Source of the DNA: Alphaproteobacteria bacterium
GTDB taxonomy: Bacteria > Pseudomonadota > Alphaproteobacteria > Geminicoccales > Geminicoccaceae
DNA: 45,287 bases
Direction: 5' to 3'
Assembly: GCA_026990035.1 (NCBI GenBank)
Contig: JALSIM010000036.1
Coordinates: forward strand, 1-45,287
Part shown: positions 20,855-30,829 of the stretch, in pieces
Layout of the letters: each line of letters begins with the position of its first letter
How positions within the stretch are numbered: position 1 is the first letter of the stretch
Translations under genes and position numbers: made by a program
The notes under the pieces: model-generated
Seen by the model: the letters and a program-made list of their open reading frames with translations, nothing else
What the model was told of the DNA's origin: nothing
Database searches by the model: none

Positions 20855-22309
20855 ATGAACGCCGCCATGATCGACCTCGCGCCCGCCCTGCCGGAAGTCT
20901 TCCTGTTCGTCGCCGGGCTCGTGCTGCTGTTCCTCGGCGTGTTCCGCGAGCGCGACGGGCTTTCCGTGGTCAATCCGCTCGTGGTCCTGGCGCTGCTGGT
21001 GGCGGTGGTGCTCACCATCGGCGCCGACAAGGGGCCGGTGCTGGCGTTCGACGGCCATTTCGTGTTCGACGATTTCGCCGCCTTCCTGAAGGTGCTGATC
21101 TATGTCACCGCCGCCCTCGGGGTGATGATGGCCCCGGCCTATCTCGCCGACGCGCGCATGGGGCGGTTCGAGTTCCCGCTGCTGGCGCTGTTCGCCACCC
21201 TCGGCATGGGAATGATGGTCTCCGCCAACAGCTTCCTCGCCCTCTACATGGGCCTCGAGCTGCAGAGCCTGTCCCTCTACGTGATGGCCGCCTTCCAGCG
21301 GGATTCCACCCGGGCCAGCGAGGCGGGTCTCAAATATTTCGTCCTCGGGGCGCTGGCTTCGGGCATGCTGCTCTACGGCATCTCCCTGGTCTACGGCTTC
21401 ACCGGCACCCTGTCCTTCGATCTCCTCGCCCGCAGCTTCCTGGTCGGCGAGGGGGCGGCGGCCCTGCCGGCCGGGGCGGTGGTCGGACTCGTCTTCGTCA
21501 TCGCCGGGCTGGCCTTCAAGCTCTCCGCGGTTCCCTTCCACATGTGGACACCGGACGTCTACGAGGGCGCGCCGACGCCGGTCACCGCCTTCTTCGCCGC
21601 GGCGCCCAAGGTGGCGGCCATGGGCCTCGTGCTGCGGCTCCTGTTCCAACCCTTCGGCGACTGGGCGGGGCAGTGGCAGCAGGTGATCATCCTCGTCTCG
21701 GTCGCCTCCATGATCCTCGGCGCCTTCGCCGCCATCGGCCAGACCAACATCAAGCGGCTGATGGCCTATTCGGCGATCGGTCACGTCGGCTACGCGCTCG
21801 TCGGCATCGCCGCCGGCGGTGTGGCGGGGGTCAACGCCGTCCTCGTCTACATGGCGATCTACGTGGTGATGACCCTCGGCACCTTCGCCTGCATCCTGTT
21901 GATGCGCCGGCACGGCCGCTACGTGGAAGGGATCGCCGATCTGGCGGGCCTATCGCGTCACCAGCCGGGGATGGCGCTGATCCTCGGCATCCTGATGTTC
22001 TCGCTGGCGGGGATTCCGCCGGCGGCCGGGTTCTTCGGCAAGCTCTACGTGTTCCTGGCCGCGGTCGATGCCGGGCTGGTCTGGCTGGCGCTCGTCGGGG
22101 TGCTGACGAGCGTGGTCGGGGCCTACTACTATCTGCGGATCGTCAAGATCATGTATTTCGACGAGCCGGCGGAAGCCTTCGACACCATGGCGCGACCGGA
22201 GCTGCAGGGGATCGCCGCCGTCGCCGCGGTGCTGGTGGCCGGTTTCCTGCTGCTGCCGGGGCCCCTGCTGTCGAGCGCCGAAGCCGCCGCCCGAGCCCTC
22301 CTGCCCTGA
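20855..22309 (+). CDS. nuoN: NADH-quinone oxidoreductase subunit N
   Basis: Antiporter-like subunit (ND2), 484 residues. Segments GLELQSLSLYVMAAFQRDS (conserved Glu), FKLSAVPFHMWTPDVYEGAPTPVTAFFAAAPKVAAM and LAGIPPAAGFFGKLYVFLAAV are diagnostic. It is the last nuo gene; birA follows six bases after the stop with no terminator, so the downstream genes probably belong to the same transcript. Confidence 0.98.
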   Translation: MNAAMIDLAPALPEVFLFVAGLVLLFLGVFRERDGLSVVNPLVVLALLVAVVLTIGADKGPVLAFDGHFVFDDFAAFLKVLIYVTAALGVMMAPAYLADARMGRFEFPLLALFATLGMGMMVSANSFLALYMGLELQSLSLYVMAAFQRDSTRASEAGLKYFVLGALASGMLLYGISLVYGFTGTLSFDLLARSFLVGEGAAALPAGAVVGLVFVIAGLAFKLSAVPFHMWTPDVYEGAPTPVTAFFAAAPKVAAMGLVLRLLFQPFGDWAGQWQQVIILVSVASMILGAFAAIGQTNIKRLMAYSAIGHVGYALVGIAAGGVAGVNAVLVYMAIYVVMTLGTFACILLMRRHGRYVEGIADLAGLSRHQPGMALILGILMFSLAGIPPAAGFFGKLYVFLAAVDAGLVWLALVGVLTSVVGAYYYLRIVKIMYFDEPAEAFDTMARPELQGIAAVAAVLVAGFLLLPGPLLSSAEAAARALLP

Positions 22310-22315
22310 GAGACC

Positions 22316-23077
22316 GTGACGGTGCGGTGGCGGATCGAACGGGCGGGGAGGGTCACCAGCACCAGCGATCTGGTGTGGCGGCGGGCCGCCGAGGGTGCCG
22401 GCGAAGGCCTGGTGGTGGTGGCCACCGAGCAGACCGCGGGGCGCGGCCGCCACGGGCGCCGCTGGCATTCGCCGCCGGGCAATCTCTACGCGAGCTGGCT
22501 GCTGCGCCCCGGGGTGTCCCCCGCCGCGGCCGCCAGCCTGTCGCTGGTGGGCGGGCTCGCGGCCCGCGATGCCCTGCTGGCCGCCGGCCTCGGCGAGGAG
22601 CGCCTGCGTCTCAAATGGCCCAACGATATTCTCGTCGGTGATGCCAAGCTCGGCGGCGTGTTGCTCGAAGGGGGGGGCGAGGGGGACGCCCGTGGCATCG
22701 TCGTCGGAGTCGGCATCAACATCGCCGTCGCCCCGGAAGGAACCGGTCGCCCCACCACCTGCCTGCGGGCCCTCGGCGATCGGGCGACCACCGTCGATCG
22801 CCTGCTGACCCTCCTGCTCGAGGGTTTCGCCGCCCGTTATGCGCGCTGGCGGACGGCCGGCTTCGCCGAGCAGCGGGTGGAATGGGTGGCCGCCGCCTAC
22901 GGTATCGGCGACATGACCTCGCTCCGGATCGGCGAGGGACGTCTCGACGGGCGGTTCGTCGATATCGACGCCGAGGGTGCCCTCTGGCTGGAGCTGGCGC
23001 CGGGCCGGCGACGGCGGTTCCTTGCCGGCGAGCTCGTGTTCGCCGGGCCGCGGGCGGGGTCGGCGGCCGGCGGCTGA
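22316..23077 (+). CDS. birA: Biotin--[acetyl-CoA-carboxylase] ligase
   Basis: Attaches biotin to the carboxyl carrier protein. 253 residues, catalytic domain only. The biotinyl-AMP loop GRGRHGRRW is present, with LRLKWPNDILV supplying the catalytic Lys and a C-terminal beta-barrel. There is no N-terminal winged-helix domain, so it is not the repressor type. GTG start six bases after nuoN. nuoN-birA-coaX-rnj is a recurrent alphaproteobacterial order. Confidence 0.93.
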   Translation: MTVRWRIERAGRVTSTSDLVWRRAAEGAGEGLVVVATEQTAGRGRHGRRWHSPPGNLYASWLLRPGVSPAAAASLSLVGGLAARDALLAAGLGEERLRLKWPNDILVGDAKLGGVLLEGGGEGDARGIVVGVGINIAVAPEGTGRPTTCLRALGDRATTVDRLLTLLLEGFAARYARWRTAGFAEQRVEWVAAAYGIGDMTSLRIGEGRLDGRFVDIDAEGALWLELAPGRRRRFLAGELVFAGPRAGSAAGG

Positions 23078-23127
23078 AGGCCGCCGGTTCGGTCCGGGCC
23101 GCGGGTTCCTGGGGGGAGAAGACCGTC

Positions 23128-23925
23128 ATGCTGCTCGCCGTCGATGTCGGCAACACCAATACGGTGTTCGCGCTCTACCGTGAAACCGAGCAGGTGGGAC
23201 AATGGCGCCTGTCCACCAACCGCGAGCGCACCGCCGAGGAATACGCCGCCCTCCTGCTCCAACTCATCGGCCTCGCCGGCGTCGGCCGGGAGGACGTCAA
23301 CGGGGTGATCATCGCCAGCGTCGTGCCGCAGGCGGTGATGCCGCTCCGCTGGATGAGCCGCGACTATTTCGGCTGCCGGGCCTTCGTCGTCGGCGAGGAT
23401 CTCGAATATCCGATGGAAATCCGGCTCGCCAATCCGCGGGAGGTAGGGGCCGACCGGATCGTCAACGCGGTCGGAGCCCTCGGCCGCTATGCGCCGCCGC
23501 TGGTGATCCTCGATTTCGGCACCGCCACCACCTTCGACGTGGTGGACGCCGAGGGCCGCTACTGCGGCGGTGTCATCGCCCCGGGCATCAATCTCTCCCT
23601 CGAGGCGCTGCACCGGGCGGCCGCGAAGCTTCCGCGGGTGGCGGTGCAGCCACCCCCGGAGGTCATCGGCACCAGCACCGTGACCGCCATGCAGTCGGGC
23701 ATATATTGGGGCTATGTCGGCCTCATCGAGGGGCTCGTGCAACGTATCCGCGAGGCGTTCGGGGGCCCCATGACGGTGGTGGCCACCGGCGGTCTCGCGC
23801 CCCTGTTCGCCGCCCATTGCGAGGTCATCGAACATGTCGATCGGGATCTGACCATGGCCGGCCTGCTCGAGATCTACACCCGCTATCGTTCCGTCATCCG
23901 CGCCGCCAAGGAATCCGCCAGGTGA
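23128..23925 (+). CDS. coaX: Type III pantothenate kinase
   Basis: Phosphorylates pantothenate in the first step of CoA synthesis. 265 residues. ASKHA-fold motifs are LLAVDVGNTNTVFALY, GADRIVNAVGAL and LDFGTATTFDVVD. ATG 23128 is preceded by GGGGGGAG. Its stop overlaps the next gene start in GTGA. Confidence 0.96.
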   Translation: MLLAVDVGNTNTVFALYRETEQVGQWRLSTNRERTAEEYAALLLQLIGLAGVGREDVNGVIIASVVPQAVMPLRWMSRDYFGCRAFVVGEDLEYPMEIRLANPREVGADRIVNAVGALGRYAPPLVILDFGTATTFDVVDAEGRYCGGVIAPGINLSLEALHRAAAKLPRVAVQPPPEVIGTSTVTAMQSGIYWGYVGLIEGLVQRIREAFGGPMTVVATGGLAPLFAAHCEVIEHVDRDLTMAGLLEIYTRYRSVIRAAKESAR

Positions 23926-25622
23926 CCACGAAAGACAGGCTGCTGTTCCTCCCTCTGGGCGGGGTCGGCGAGATCGGCCTCAACTGCTACCTCTACGGTC
24001 TGGAGGGGCAGTGGATGATGGTCGATCTGGGCATCGGCTTCGCCGACGACCGCCTGCCCGGGGCCGAGATCCTGCTGCCGGATCTGAGCTTCGTCCGCGA
24101 CCAACGCGACCGGCTCGCGGGCCTCGTGCTGACCCACGCCCACGAGGACCATCTCGGAGCGGTGCCCTATCTCTGGCAGGATCTCGAATGTCCGGTCTGG
24201 TGCACGGGTTTCGCCGCCGCCGTGCTGGAGCGGAAGTTCGAGCAGATGCAGCGCCGGCATCCGGGGGCGCTCAGGGTGGTCGCGCCCGGCGAGGCCTTCG
24301 AGGTCGGCCCCTTCGCCTGTCGCCTGCTGCACGTCACCCATTCCATTCCCGAGGCCAACGCGCTCGCCATCGAGACCGTCCACGGCCGCATTCTCCACAC
24401 CGGCGACTGGAAGCTCGACCGCCAGCCGCTGGTCGGCGAGGCGACCGACGTCCAGGGTATCGAGGCTTTCGCCGCCGAGGGGGTGCTGGCGCTGGTCGGC
24501 GACAGCACCAACGTGCTGGTGGCGGGAACCGCCGGTTCGGAGGCCGAGGTCCGCGACAGTCTGACCGAGCTCGTCCGCGGCAAGCCCAACCGGGTGGCGG
24601 TGACCACCTTCGCTTCCAACGTCGCCCGGCTGGAAACCGCCGCCCTCGCCGGCCACGACGCGGGACGCAAGGTCGTGGTCGTCGGCCGTTCCATGTGGCG
24701 GATGCTCGAGGCGGCGCGTAGCTGCGGCTATCTCCGCGATCTGCCGCCCCTCTGGGACGAGCTCGAGGCCCGGTCGCTGCCGCGGGATCAGGTGCTCTAT
24801 CTGGTCACCGGCAGCCAGGGCGAGCCGCGCTCGGCGTTGATGCGCATCGCCTCCGGCCAGCACCCCAGGGTCCGGCTGGAGCCCGGCGACACGGTGATCT
24901 TCTCCTCCAAGATCATCCCCGGCAACGAGCGCACTCTGTTCAACCTCCACAACCAGCTCGTCGATCTCGGCGTCGAGGTGATCACCGAGGAGGACCATTT
25001 CGTTCATGTCTCCGGCCATCCCTGCCGCGAGGAGATGGCCCAGATGTATCGCTGGGCGCGTCCCCGGATCGCGGTTCCGGTCCACGGCGAGGCGCGCCAT
25101 CTTCACGCCCATGTACGTTTCGCACGGGAACTCGGGGTCCCGGAGACGGCGCTCCTGAAGAACGGCCGGATGCTGCGGCTCGCCCCGGACGGACCGCGGA
25201 TCGAGGAGGAGGTGCCGGTCGGACGGCTGGCGCTCGAGAACGGGACCCTGGTGCCGGAGGCGGCCGATCTGTTCCGGGTCCGGCGGCGCATCATGCAGCA
25301 CGGGACCATCGTCGTGAGTCTGGTGCTGGACGCCTGGGGCAGCGTCCTTTCGCCGCCGGCGCTGGTCAATGTCGGGGCGGTGGAACCGGAGCGTTTCGAG
25401 AAGCTCCGCGAGCGGTTGGAGGAGGCCCTCGGGCGGGCGGTGGAGGCCCTCGAGGACGAGGTGGTGACCGAGGACGAGCGGGTGCGCGAGGCGGTGCGGG
25501 TGACGCTGCGCCAGACCCTTTCGCTGTCCCGCCACAAGCGGCCGGTGATCGAGGTGCAGATCACCCGGCTGACCCCGGAATCCCTGGCCGCCCTCGAGGA
25601 AGACACGGTGGGAGTGCGCTGA
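23922..25622 (+). CDS. rnj: Ribonuclease J
   Basis: Metallo-beta-lactamase/beta-CASP nuclease for mRNA decay and RNA maturation. 566 residues. The zinc motif is H72-A-H74-E-D76-H77 (THAHEDHLGAVPYL), with HTGDWKLD, the GDSTN segment and the beta-CASP residues around VTGSQGEPRSAL and SSKIIPGNE. HVSGHPCREEM and PVHGEARH belong to the later conserved histidine motifs. The GTG start at 23922 overlaps the coaX stop. Confidence 0.94.
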   Translation: MTTKDRLLFLPLGGVGEIGLNCYLYGLEGQWMMVDLGIGFADDRLPGAEILLPDLSFVRDQRDRLAGLVLTHAHEDHLGAVPYLWQDLECPVWCTGFAAAVLERKFEQMQRRHPGALRVVAPGEAFEVGPFACRLLHVTHSIPEANALAIETVHGRILHTGDWKLDRQPLVGEATDVQGIEAFAAEGVLALVGDSTNVLVAGTAGSEAEVRDSLTELVRGKPNRVAVTTFASNVARLETAALAGHDAGRKVVVVGRSMWRMLEAARSCGYLRDLPPLWDELEARSLPRDQVLYLVTGSQGEPRSALMRIASGQHPRVRLEPGDTVIFSSKIIPGNERTLFNLHNQLVDLGVEVITEEDHFVHVSGHPCREEMAQMYRWARPRIAVPVHGEARHLHAHVRFARELGVPETALLKNGRMLRLAPDGPRIEEEVPVGRLALENGTLVPEAADLFRVRRRIMQHGTIVVSLVLDAWGSVLSPPALVNVGAVEPERFEKLRERLEEALGRAVEALEDEVVTEDERVREAVRVTLRQTLSLSRHKRPVIEVQITRLTPESLAALEEDTVGVR

Positions 25623-25624
25623 TC

Positions 25625-26029
25625 GTGCTGGGACGTCTCGAACATGTGGCCATCGCGGTGCCGGACATCGCCGCGGCGCGGACCTACTACCGCGAGGTGC
25701 TGGGGGCCGAGGTCTCGGAGATCGTGGACCAGCCCGAGCATGGGGTGCGAACGGTCTTCGTGACCCTGCCCAACACCAAGATCGAGCTTCTGGGCGTGCT
25801 CGGCGAGAACTCGCCCATCGCCGGCTTTCTCGAACGCAACCCGGCGGGAGGCATCCATCATCTCTGCTTCGAGGTGGCGGACATCGAAGCCGCCCGCGAC
25901 GCGCTGGCGGCCCGGGGGATCCGCATCCTGGGCGGTGGCGAGCCCCGGATCGGCGCCCACGGAAGGCCGGTCCTGTTCCTCCATCCCAAGGATCTGTTCG
26001 GCACCCTGATCGAGCTGGAACAGGCATGA
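25625..26029 (+). CDS. mce: Methylmalonyl-CoA epimerase
   Basis: Interconverts R- and S-methylmalonyl-CoA in propionate metabolism. 134 residues in the vicinal-oxygen-chelate fold. Probable metal ligands are H7 (LEHVAIAV), E54 (KIELLG), H79 (GGIHHLCFEV) and E130 (LIELEQ). GTG start two bases after the rnj stop; its stop overlaps the following gene in ATGA. This position after rnj is common in alphaproteobacteria. Confidence 0.93.
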   Translation: MLGRLEHVAIAVPDIAAARTYYREVLGAEVSEIVDQPEHGVRTVFVTLPNTKIELLGVLGENSPIAGFLERNPAGGIHHLCFEVADIEAARDALAARGIRILGGGEPRIGAHGRPVLFLHPKDLFGTLIELEQA

Positions 26030-26271
26030 CGGCGGCCGGGGCCAGTGTCGTCTTCTTCATCACCTGGTGGCTGTTCTTCTTCATGGCCCTGCCGTTCGGC
26101 GTGCGGCCGGAGCGCGAACCTGAGCCCGGCACGGTGCCGAGCGCGCCGGCGCGGCCGCGATTGTGGCTCAAGGCGCTGGCCGCCACCCTGCTCGCCGGGG
26201 CGCTCACCCTGGGCCTCGACTGGGCCCTCGACCGGGAGCTGATCTCGCTGCGACCCGATGTGCGCCCGTGA
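26026..26271 (+). CDS. DUF1467 family small membrane protein
   Basis: 81 residues with two predicted membrane helices (about 8-25 and 48-66). The FFITWWLFFFMALPFGVRP segment is the DUF1467 hallmark. No function is known to me. It is translationally coupled to the epimerase gene. In many alphaproteobacteria proS-lolC follow this gene; here tRNA-Phe follows and proS-lolC lie at the other end of the window. Confidence 0.85.
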   Translation: MTAAGASVVFFITWWLFFFMALPFGVRPEREPEPGTVPSAPARPRLWLKALAATLLAGALTLGLDWALDRELISLRPDVRP

Positions 26272-26316
26272 GGCAGCCGGGTGCCCGTTCCGAGACCGCC
26301 GACGGCCTTCTGCCTC

Positions 26317-26345
26317 TGGACAGGCCCGGGGCGGCGACCTATAAC
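26317..26345 (+). promoter_or_regulatory. tRNA-Phe promoter
   Basis: TGGACA (26317-26322) and TATAAC (26340-26345), each 5 of 6 consensus, are separated by exactly 17 bases. Transcription would begin near 26352, eight bases before the mature tRNA. Confidence 0.65.
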
Positions 26346-26359
26346 CCGGCTCGCCCCCT

Positions 26360-26435
26360 GCCCAGGTAGCTCAGTCGGTAGAGCAAGGGACTGAAAATCC
26401 CTGTGTCGGCGGTTCGATTCCGTCCCTGGGCACCA
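26360..26435 (+). tRNA. tRNA-Phe (GAA)
   Basis: 76 bases including encoded CCA. Acceptor GCCCAGG pairs with CCTGGGC, discriminator A. Anticodon stem GGGA(C)/(A)TCCC with loop containing GAA. D-arm and T-arm (GGTTCGATTCC) are canonical. Confidence 0.98.
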
Positions 26436-26467
26436 GGTTCATCGGATGACACGACCTGCCGGCCGTT

Positions 26468-26487
26468 CCGGGGCTTCGCCCGGGTTT
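26468..26487 (+). terminator. Weak terminator candidate after tRNA-Phe
   Basis: CCGGG (26468-26472) and CCCGG (26479-26483) form a 5-bp stem with a GCTTCG loop, followed by GTTT. It sits 32 bases after the tRNA. The T tract is poor. Confidence 0.3.
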
Positions 26488-26595
26488 GCCGATAGCCTCG
26501 ATCGGCCCGGCGGCCGGGGCGGCTGGAGGCGGTGCAGGAACCGTGATGCGCGGGGGGTGTTCGCTCGTCGCCGATTCTCCGCTCGGTCCCCGCGA

Positions 26596-26623
26596 TTGAC
26601 AGGGGAGGCGGGTGGTCTATATT
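26596..26623 (+). promoter_or_regulatory. Strong sigma70 promoter for rplU-rpmA
   Basis: Consensus TTGACA (26596-26601) and TATATT (26618-26623, 5 of 6) are 16 bases apart, the best promoter in the window. Transcription would begin near 26630, leaving a leader of about 75 bases before rplU. Confidence 0.75.
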
Positions 26624-26705
26624 CGCGCCCGGTTCGCCGGGGCGCTTCGGGCGGAACAAGGCGGTGCGCTTCGGTTTCCCGCATCCCCTTCGCGGCGTGA
26701 GATCC

Positions 26706-27017
26706 ATGTACGCAGTGATTCGCACCGGCGGCAAGCAGTACCGTGTCGCCCCCAACGAGGTCATCCGGGTAGAGAAGCTCGAGGCCGAGCCCGGCAGCAC
26801 CGTCGAGTTCGACGAGGTGCTGCTGGTGGGCGGCGAGGAGACCAGGATCGGTCGGCCGCTGGTGGAGGGGGCCAAGGTCACGGCCACCGTCCTCGACCAG
26901 ATCAAGGGGCCCAAGATCGTCGTCTTCAAGAAGAAGCGCCGCAAGAACTACCGCCGCAAGCGCGGCCACCGGCAGCGGCTCACCCTGCTGCGGGTGCAGG
27001 ACATCCTGGTGGCGTGA
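26706..27017 (+). CDS. rplU: 50S ribosomal protein L21
   Basis: Large-subunit ribosomal protein, 103 residues. Starts [14 protein letters not shown], the universal L21 opening, and contains the basic [16 protein letters not shown] rRNA-binding stretch. The frame is open to 26664, but ATG 26706 matches the family. The ribosome site is weak (GTGAGATCC). Confidence 0.98.
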   Translation: MYAVIRTGGKQYRVAPNEVIRVEKLEAEPGSTVEFDEVLLVGGEETRIGRPLVEGAKVTATVLDQIKGPKIVVFKKKRRKNYRRKRGHRQRLTLLRVQDILVA

Positions 27018-28375
<1,358 letters not shown>

Positions 28376-28376
<1 letters not shown>

Positions 28377-29494
28377 TGGAACGGCTGGAGCGGGCGCTCG
28401 CGGCCAAGCGCCTGGTGGTCAAGATCGGCTCCTCGCTGCTGGTCGACGAGGAGGGCGAGCTCCGGGGGATCTGGCTCGACGCGCTGGCCGAGGATGTCGC
28501 GGCGCTGCGTCGTGAAGGACGGCAGGTGATCATCGTCACCTCCGGCGCCATCGCCCTCGGGCGGCGGGTACTGCGGCTGCCGCGCCGGCCCATGCGCCTC
28601 GAGGAGAAGCAGGCGGCGGCGGCGGTCGGCCAGATCCGCCTCGCCCGCGCCTGGGAGCAGAGCCTCGCCCGGGCCGGTCTGGCCACCGCCCAGATCCTGG
28701 TCACCCTCGAAGACACCGAGGCGCGGCGGCGCTATCTCAACGCCCGGGCGACCGTCGAAACCCTCCTCCGGCTGGGGGCGGTGCCGGTGGTGAACGAGAA
28801 CGACACCGTGGCCACCGGCGAGATCCGCTTCGGCGACAACGACCGCCTCTCGGCCCGGGTCGCGGTGATGGCCTGGGCCGGGACCCTCGTCCTGCTGTCC
28901 GACGTCGACGGTCTCTACACCGCCGATCCCCGCCATCATTCCGAGGCCCGGCATCTGCCGCTGGTCGAGGCCATCACGCCGGAGATCGAGGCGATGGCCG
29001 GGGAAGCGGCGACTCCGGTCGGCACCGGCGGCATGGCGAGCAAGATCGTCGCCGCCCGGATCGCCACCGGTGCCGGCTGCCATGTGGTGCTCACCGCCGG
29101 CGCCGGGCTCCGGCCGCTTTCCGCCCTCCGGGGCGGTGCCCGCTGCACTCTCTTCCCCGCCCGCACGAGCCCGCGCCGGGCCCGCAAGCAGTGGATCGCC
29201 GCCAGCCTCGCGGCGGCCGGGCGGATCCGCGTCGATGCCGGGGCGGTGGCCGCCCTCAAGCGCGGCTCCAGCCTGCTTCCGGCGGGGGTGCGGGAGGTGG
29301 AGGGCCGGTTCGAGCGCGGCGATGCGGTGATCGTCGAGGGACCGGACGGGGTCCCGGTGGCGAAGGGGCTTTCCGCCTACGATGCCGAGGACGCCCGCCG
29401 CATCGCCGGCCGGCGGACGCGGGAGATCGCGGCGGTGCTCGGCTGGCGCGGGCGCGACGAGATGATCCATCGCGACGATCTGGTGCTCCTCTGA
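28376..29494 (+). CDS. proB: Glutamate 5-kinase
   Basis: First step of proline synthesis. 372 residues: amino-acid kinase domain (KIGSSLLV, VTSGAIALG, NENDTVATGEIRFGDND, SDVDGLYTADP, GTGGMASK) followed by a C-terminal PUA domain (about 280-360, FRRG-type KRGSSLLPAGVREV). Start shares one base with the obgE stop. proA, usually the next gene, is not here; the strand switches 15 bases later. Confidence 0.97.
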
Positions 29495-29509
29495 CATCGC
29501 CGTCGCATT

Positions 29510-30829
29510 TCATTCCCGCTCCAGGCCGCCGGCCCGCGCCCGACGGAAGAGGAGCAGCGCGACCAGGAGATTGCCGATCCCGGTGAGGGTCAGCAGGCCG
29601 ATCACCGACAGCCCGAGCGCCAGCAGCAGCGCGGCGAGCGCCGCCGAAAGGACGAGAAAGAGGGCATTGACGATGTTGTTGGCGGCGATCACCCGGGCCT
29701 TCCAGGCGGGATCGCTGCGCGCCTGCAGCCAGGCGTAGAGGGGCACCACGAACACCCCGCCGGCGGTCGCCAGCAGACCGAGATCCGCGAGCAGACGCCA
29801 GCTCCCGGGAAGTGCGAGGAAGGCGGTGAGATCGACGCCCGCGGTGCCGCCCTCGAGGGTCGCAGCGGCGGCCACAAGATCGAGGGAAAAGAGGGCGAGG
29901 GCGGCCATCGCCCAGGGGACCGGACGCAGCGAAACATGGCCGCCCGCGGCCGGCCGGGCGAGCAGGGAGCCGAGGCCGATGCCGAGCACGAACATGCCGA
30001 GCAGCAGGGTGGCGACGCTTTCCTCGGCGCCGAGTTCGCCGGCGGCATAGGCCGGAAGCTGGGCGAGATAGATCCCGCCCACCGCCCAGAACCAGGAAAT
30101 GCCGAGAATGGTGCGCCAGATCGAAGGCCGCCCGCGGGCACGGGCGAGGGCCTCGCGGCTCGCGGGCCAGGGGTTGAAACGCCGGCGGAGCTCCGGGGCC
30201 GCCGCGGGCCGCCGCGGAACGCCGAGGCTCGCGAGCCAGCCGAGCAGGGCGATCGTCAGCACCGCGACAGCGGTGAGACGTTCGCCGCCGGGCAGGGCCA
30301 CGAGGATGGTGCCGCCCATGGTGCCGAGCAGGATGGCGAGGAAGGTCGAGGCCTCGACGAGCCCGTTGGCGGGCAGCAGTTCGTCTTCCTCCAGCAGCTC
30401 GGGCAGGATGCCGTATTTGAGGGGACCGAAGAGGGTCGATTGGGCGCCCATCAGGAAGAGGACGAAGAGCAGGGCCGGCAGATGGACGGTGACGAGTGCC
30501 ACCGCACCCAGCAGCATCACCAGGATTTCGAGGAATTTCACCCGCCGGATCAGGAGCGGTTTGGGCAGGCGATCGGCGAGTTCGCCGGCCAGCGCCGAGA
30601 ACAGCAGGAAGGGCAGGATGAACAGACCGCCGGCGAGCATCGCCATCACCGCACCGCTCTCGCCACCCGCCCGGTAGACGGCGAGGATGACGATCGCCCC
30701 CTTGAACAGATTGTCGTTGAAGGCGCCGAGGAGCTGGGTCGCGAACAGGGGCAGGAAGCGGCGGTCGCGGAGCAGCCCGACCGCCCCCGCCGGTGGTCGC
30801 ACCGCGGGGCGGACGCCTTCGCCCGTCAC
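29510..30829 (-). CDS. LplT-like MFS transporter
   Basis: 439-residue inner-membrane MFS protein with about 12 helices. FATQLLGAFNDNLFKGAIVIL at the N-terminus and the FGPLKYGILPELL ... ANGLVEASTFLAILLGT region resemble LplT, which flips lysophospholipids, and the N-terminal module of Aas/acyltransferase fusions. Here no acyltransferase is attached or adjacent. The GTG start overlaps the upstream decarboxylase stop (GTGA), so the two are translationally coupled. Lysophospholipid transport is inferred from resemblance only. Confidence 0.75.
   Translation of the reverse strand: MTGEGVRPAVRPPAGAVGLLRDRRFLPLFATQLLGAFNDNLFKGAIVILAVYRAGGESGAVMAMLAGGLFILPFLLFSALAGELADRLPKPLLIRRVKFLEILVMLLGAVALVTVHLPALLFVLFLMGAQSTLFGPLKYGILPELLEEDELLPANGLVEASTFLAILLGTMGGTILVALPGGERLTAVAVLTIALLGWLASLGVPRRPAAAPELRRRFNPWPASREALARARGRPSIWRTILGISWFWAVGGIYLAQLPAYAAGELGAEESVATLLLGMFVLGIGLGSLLARPAAGGHVSLRPVPWAMAALALFSLDLVAAAATLEGGTAGVDLTAFLALPGSWRLLADLGLLATAGGVFVVPLYAWLQARSDPAWKARVIAANNIVNALFLVLSAALAALLLALGLSVIGLLTLTGIGNLLVALLLFRRARAGGLERE

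Noticed and set aside
17353-21030. 1225-codon open frame antisense to nuoL-nuoN
   Set aside because: Shadow of three strongly supported nuo genes; the peptide is rich in H, D, E, G, R and repetitive, typical of antisense high-GC frames.
26339-26944. Minus-strand frame containing NRTADTGIFSPLLYRLSYLG
   Set aside because: False protein from the antisense of tRNA-Phe, commonly mis-annotated.
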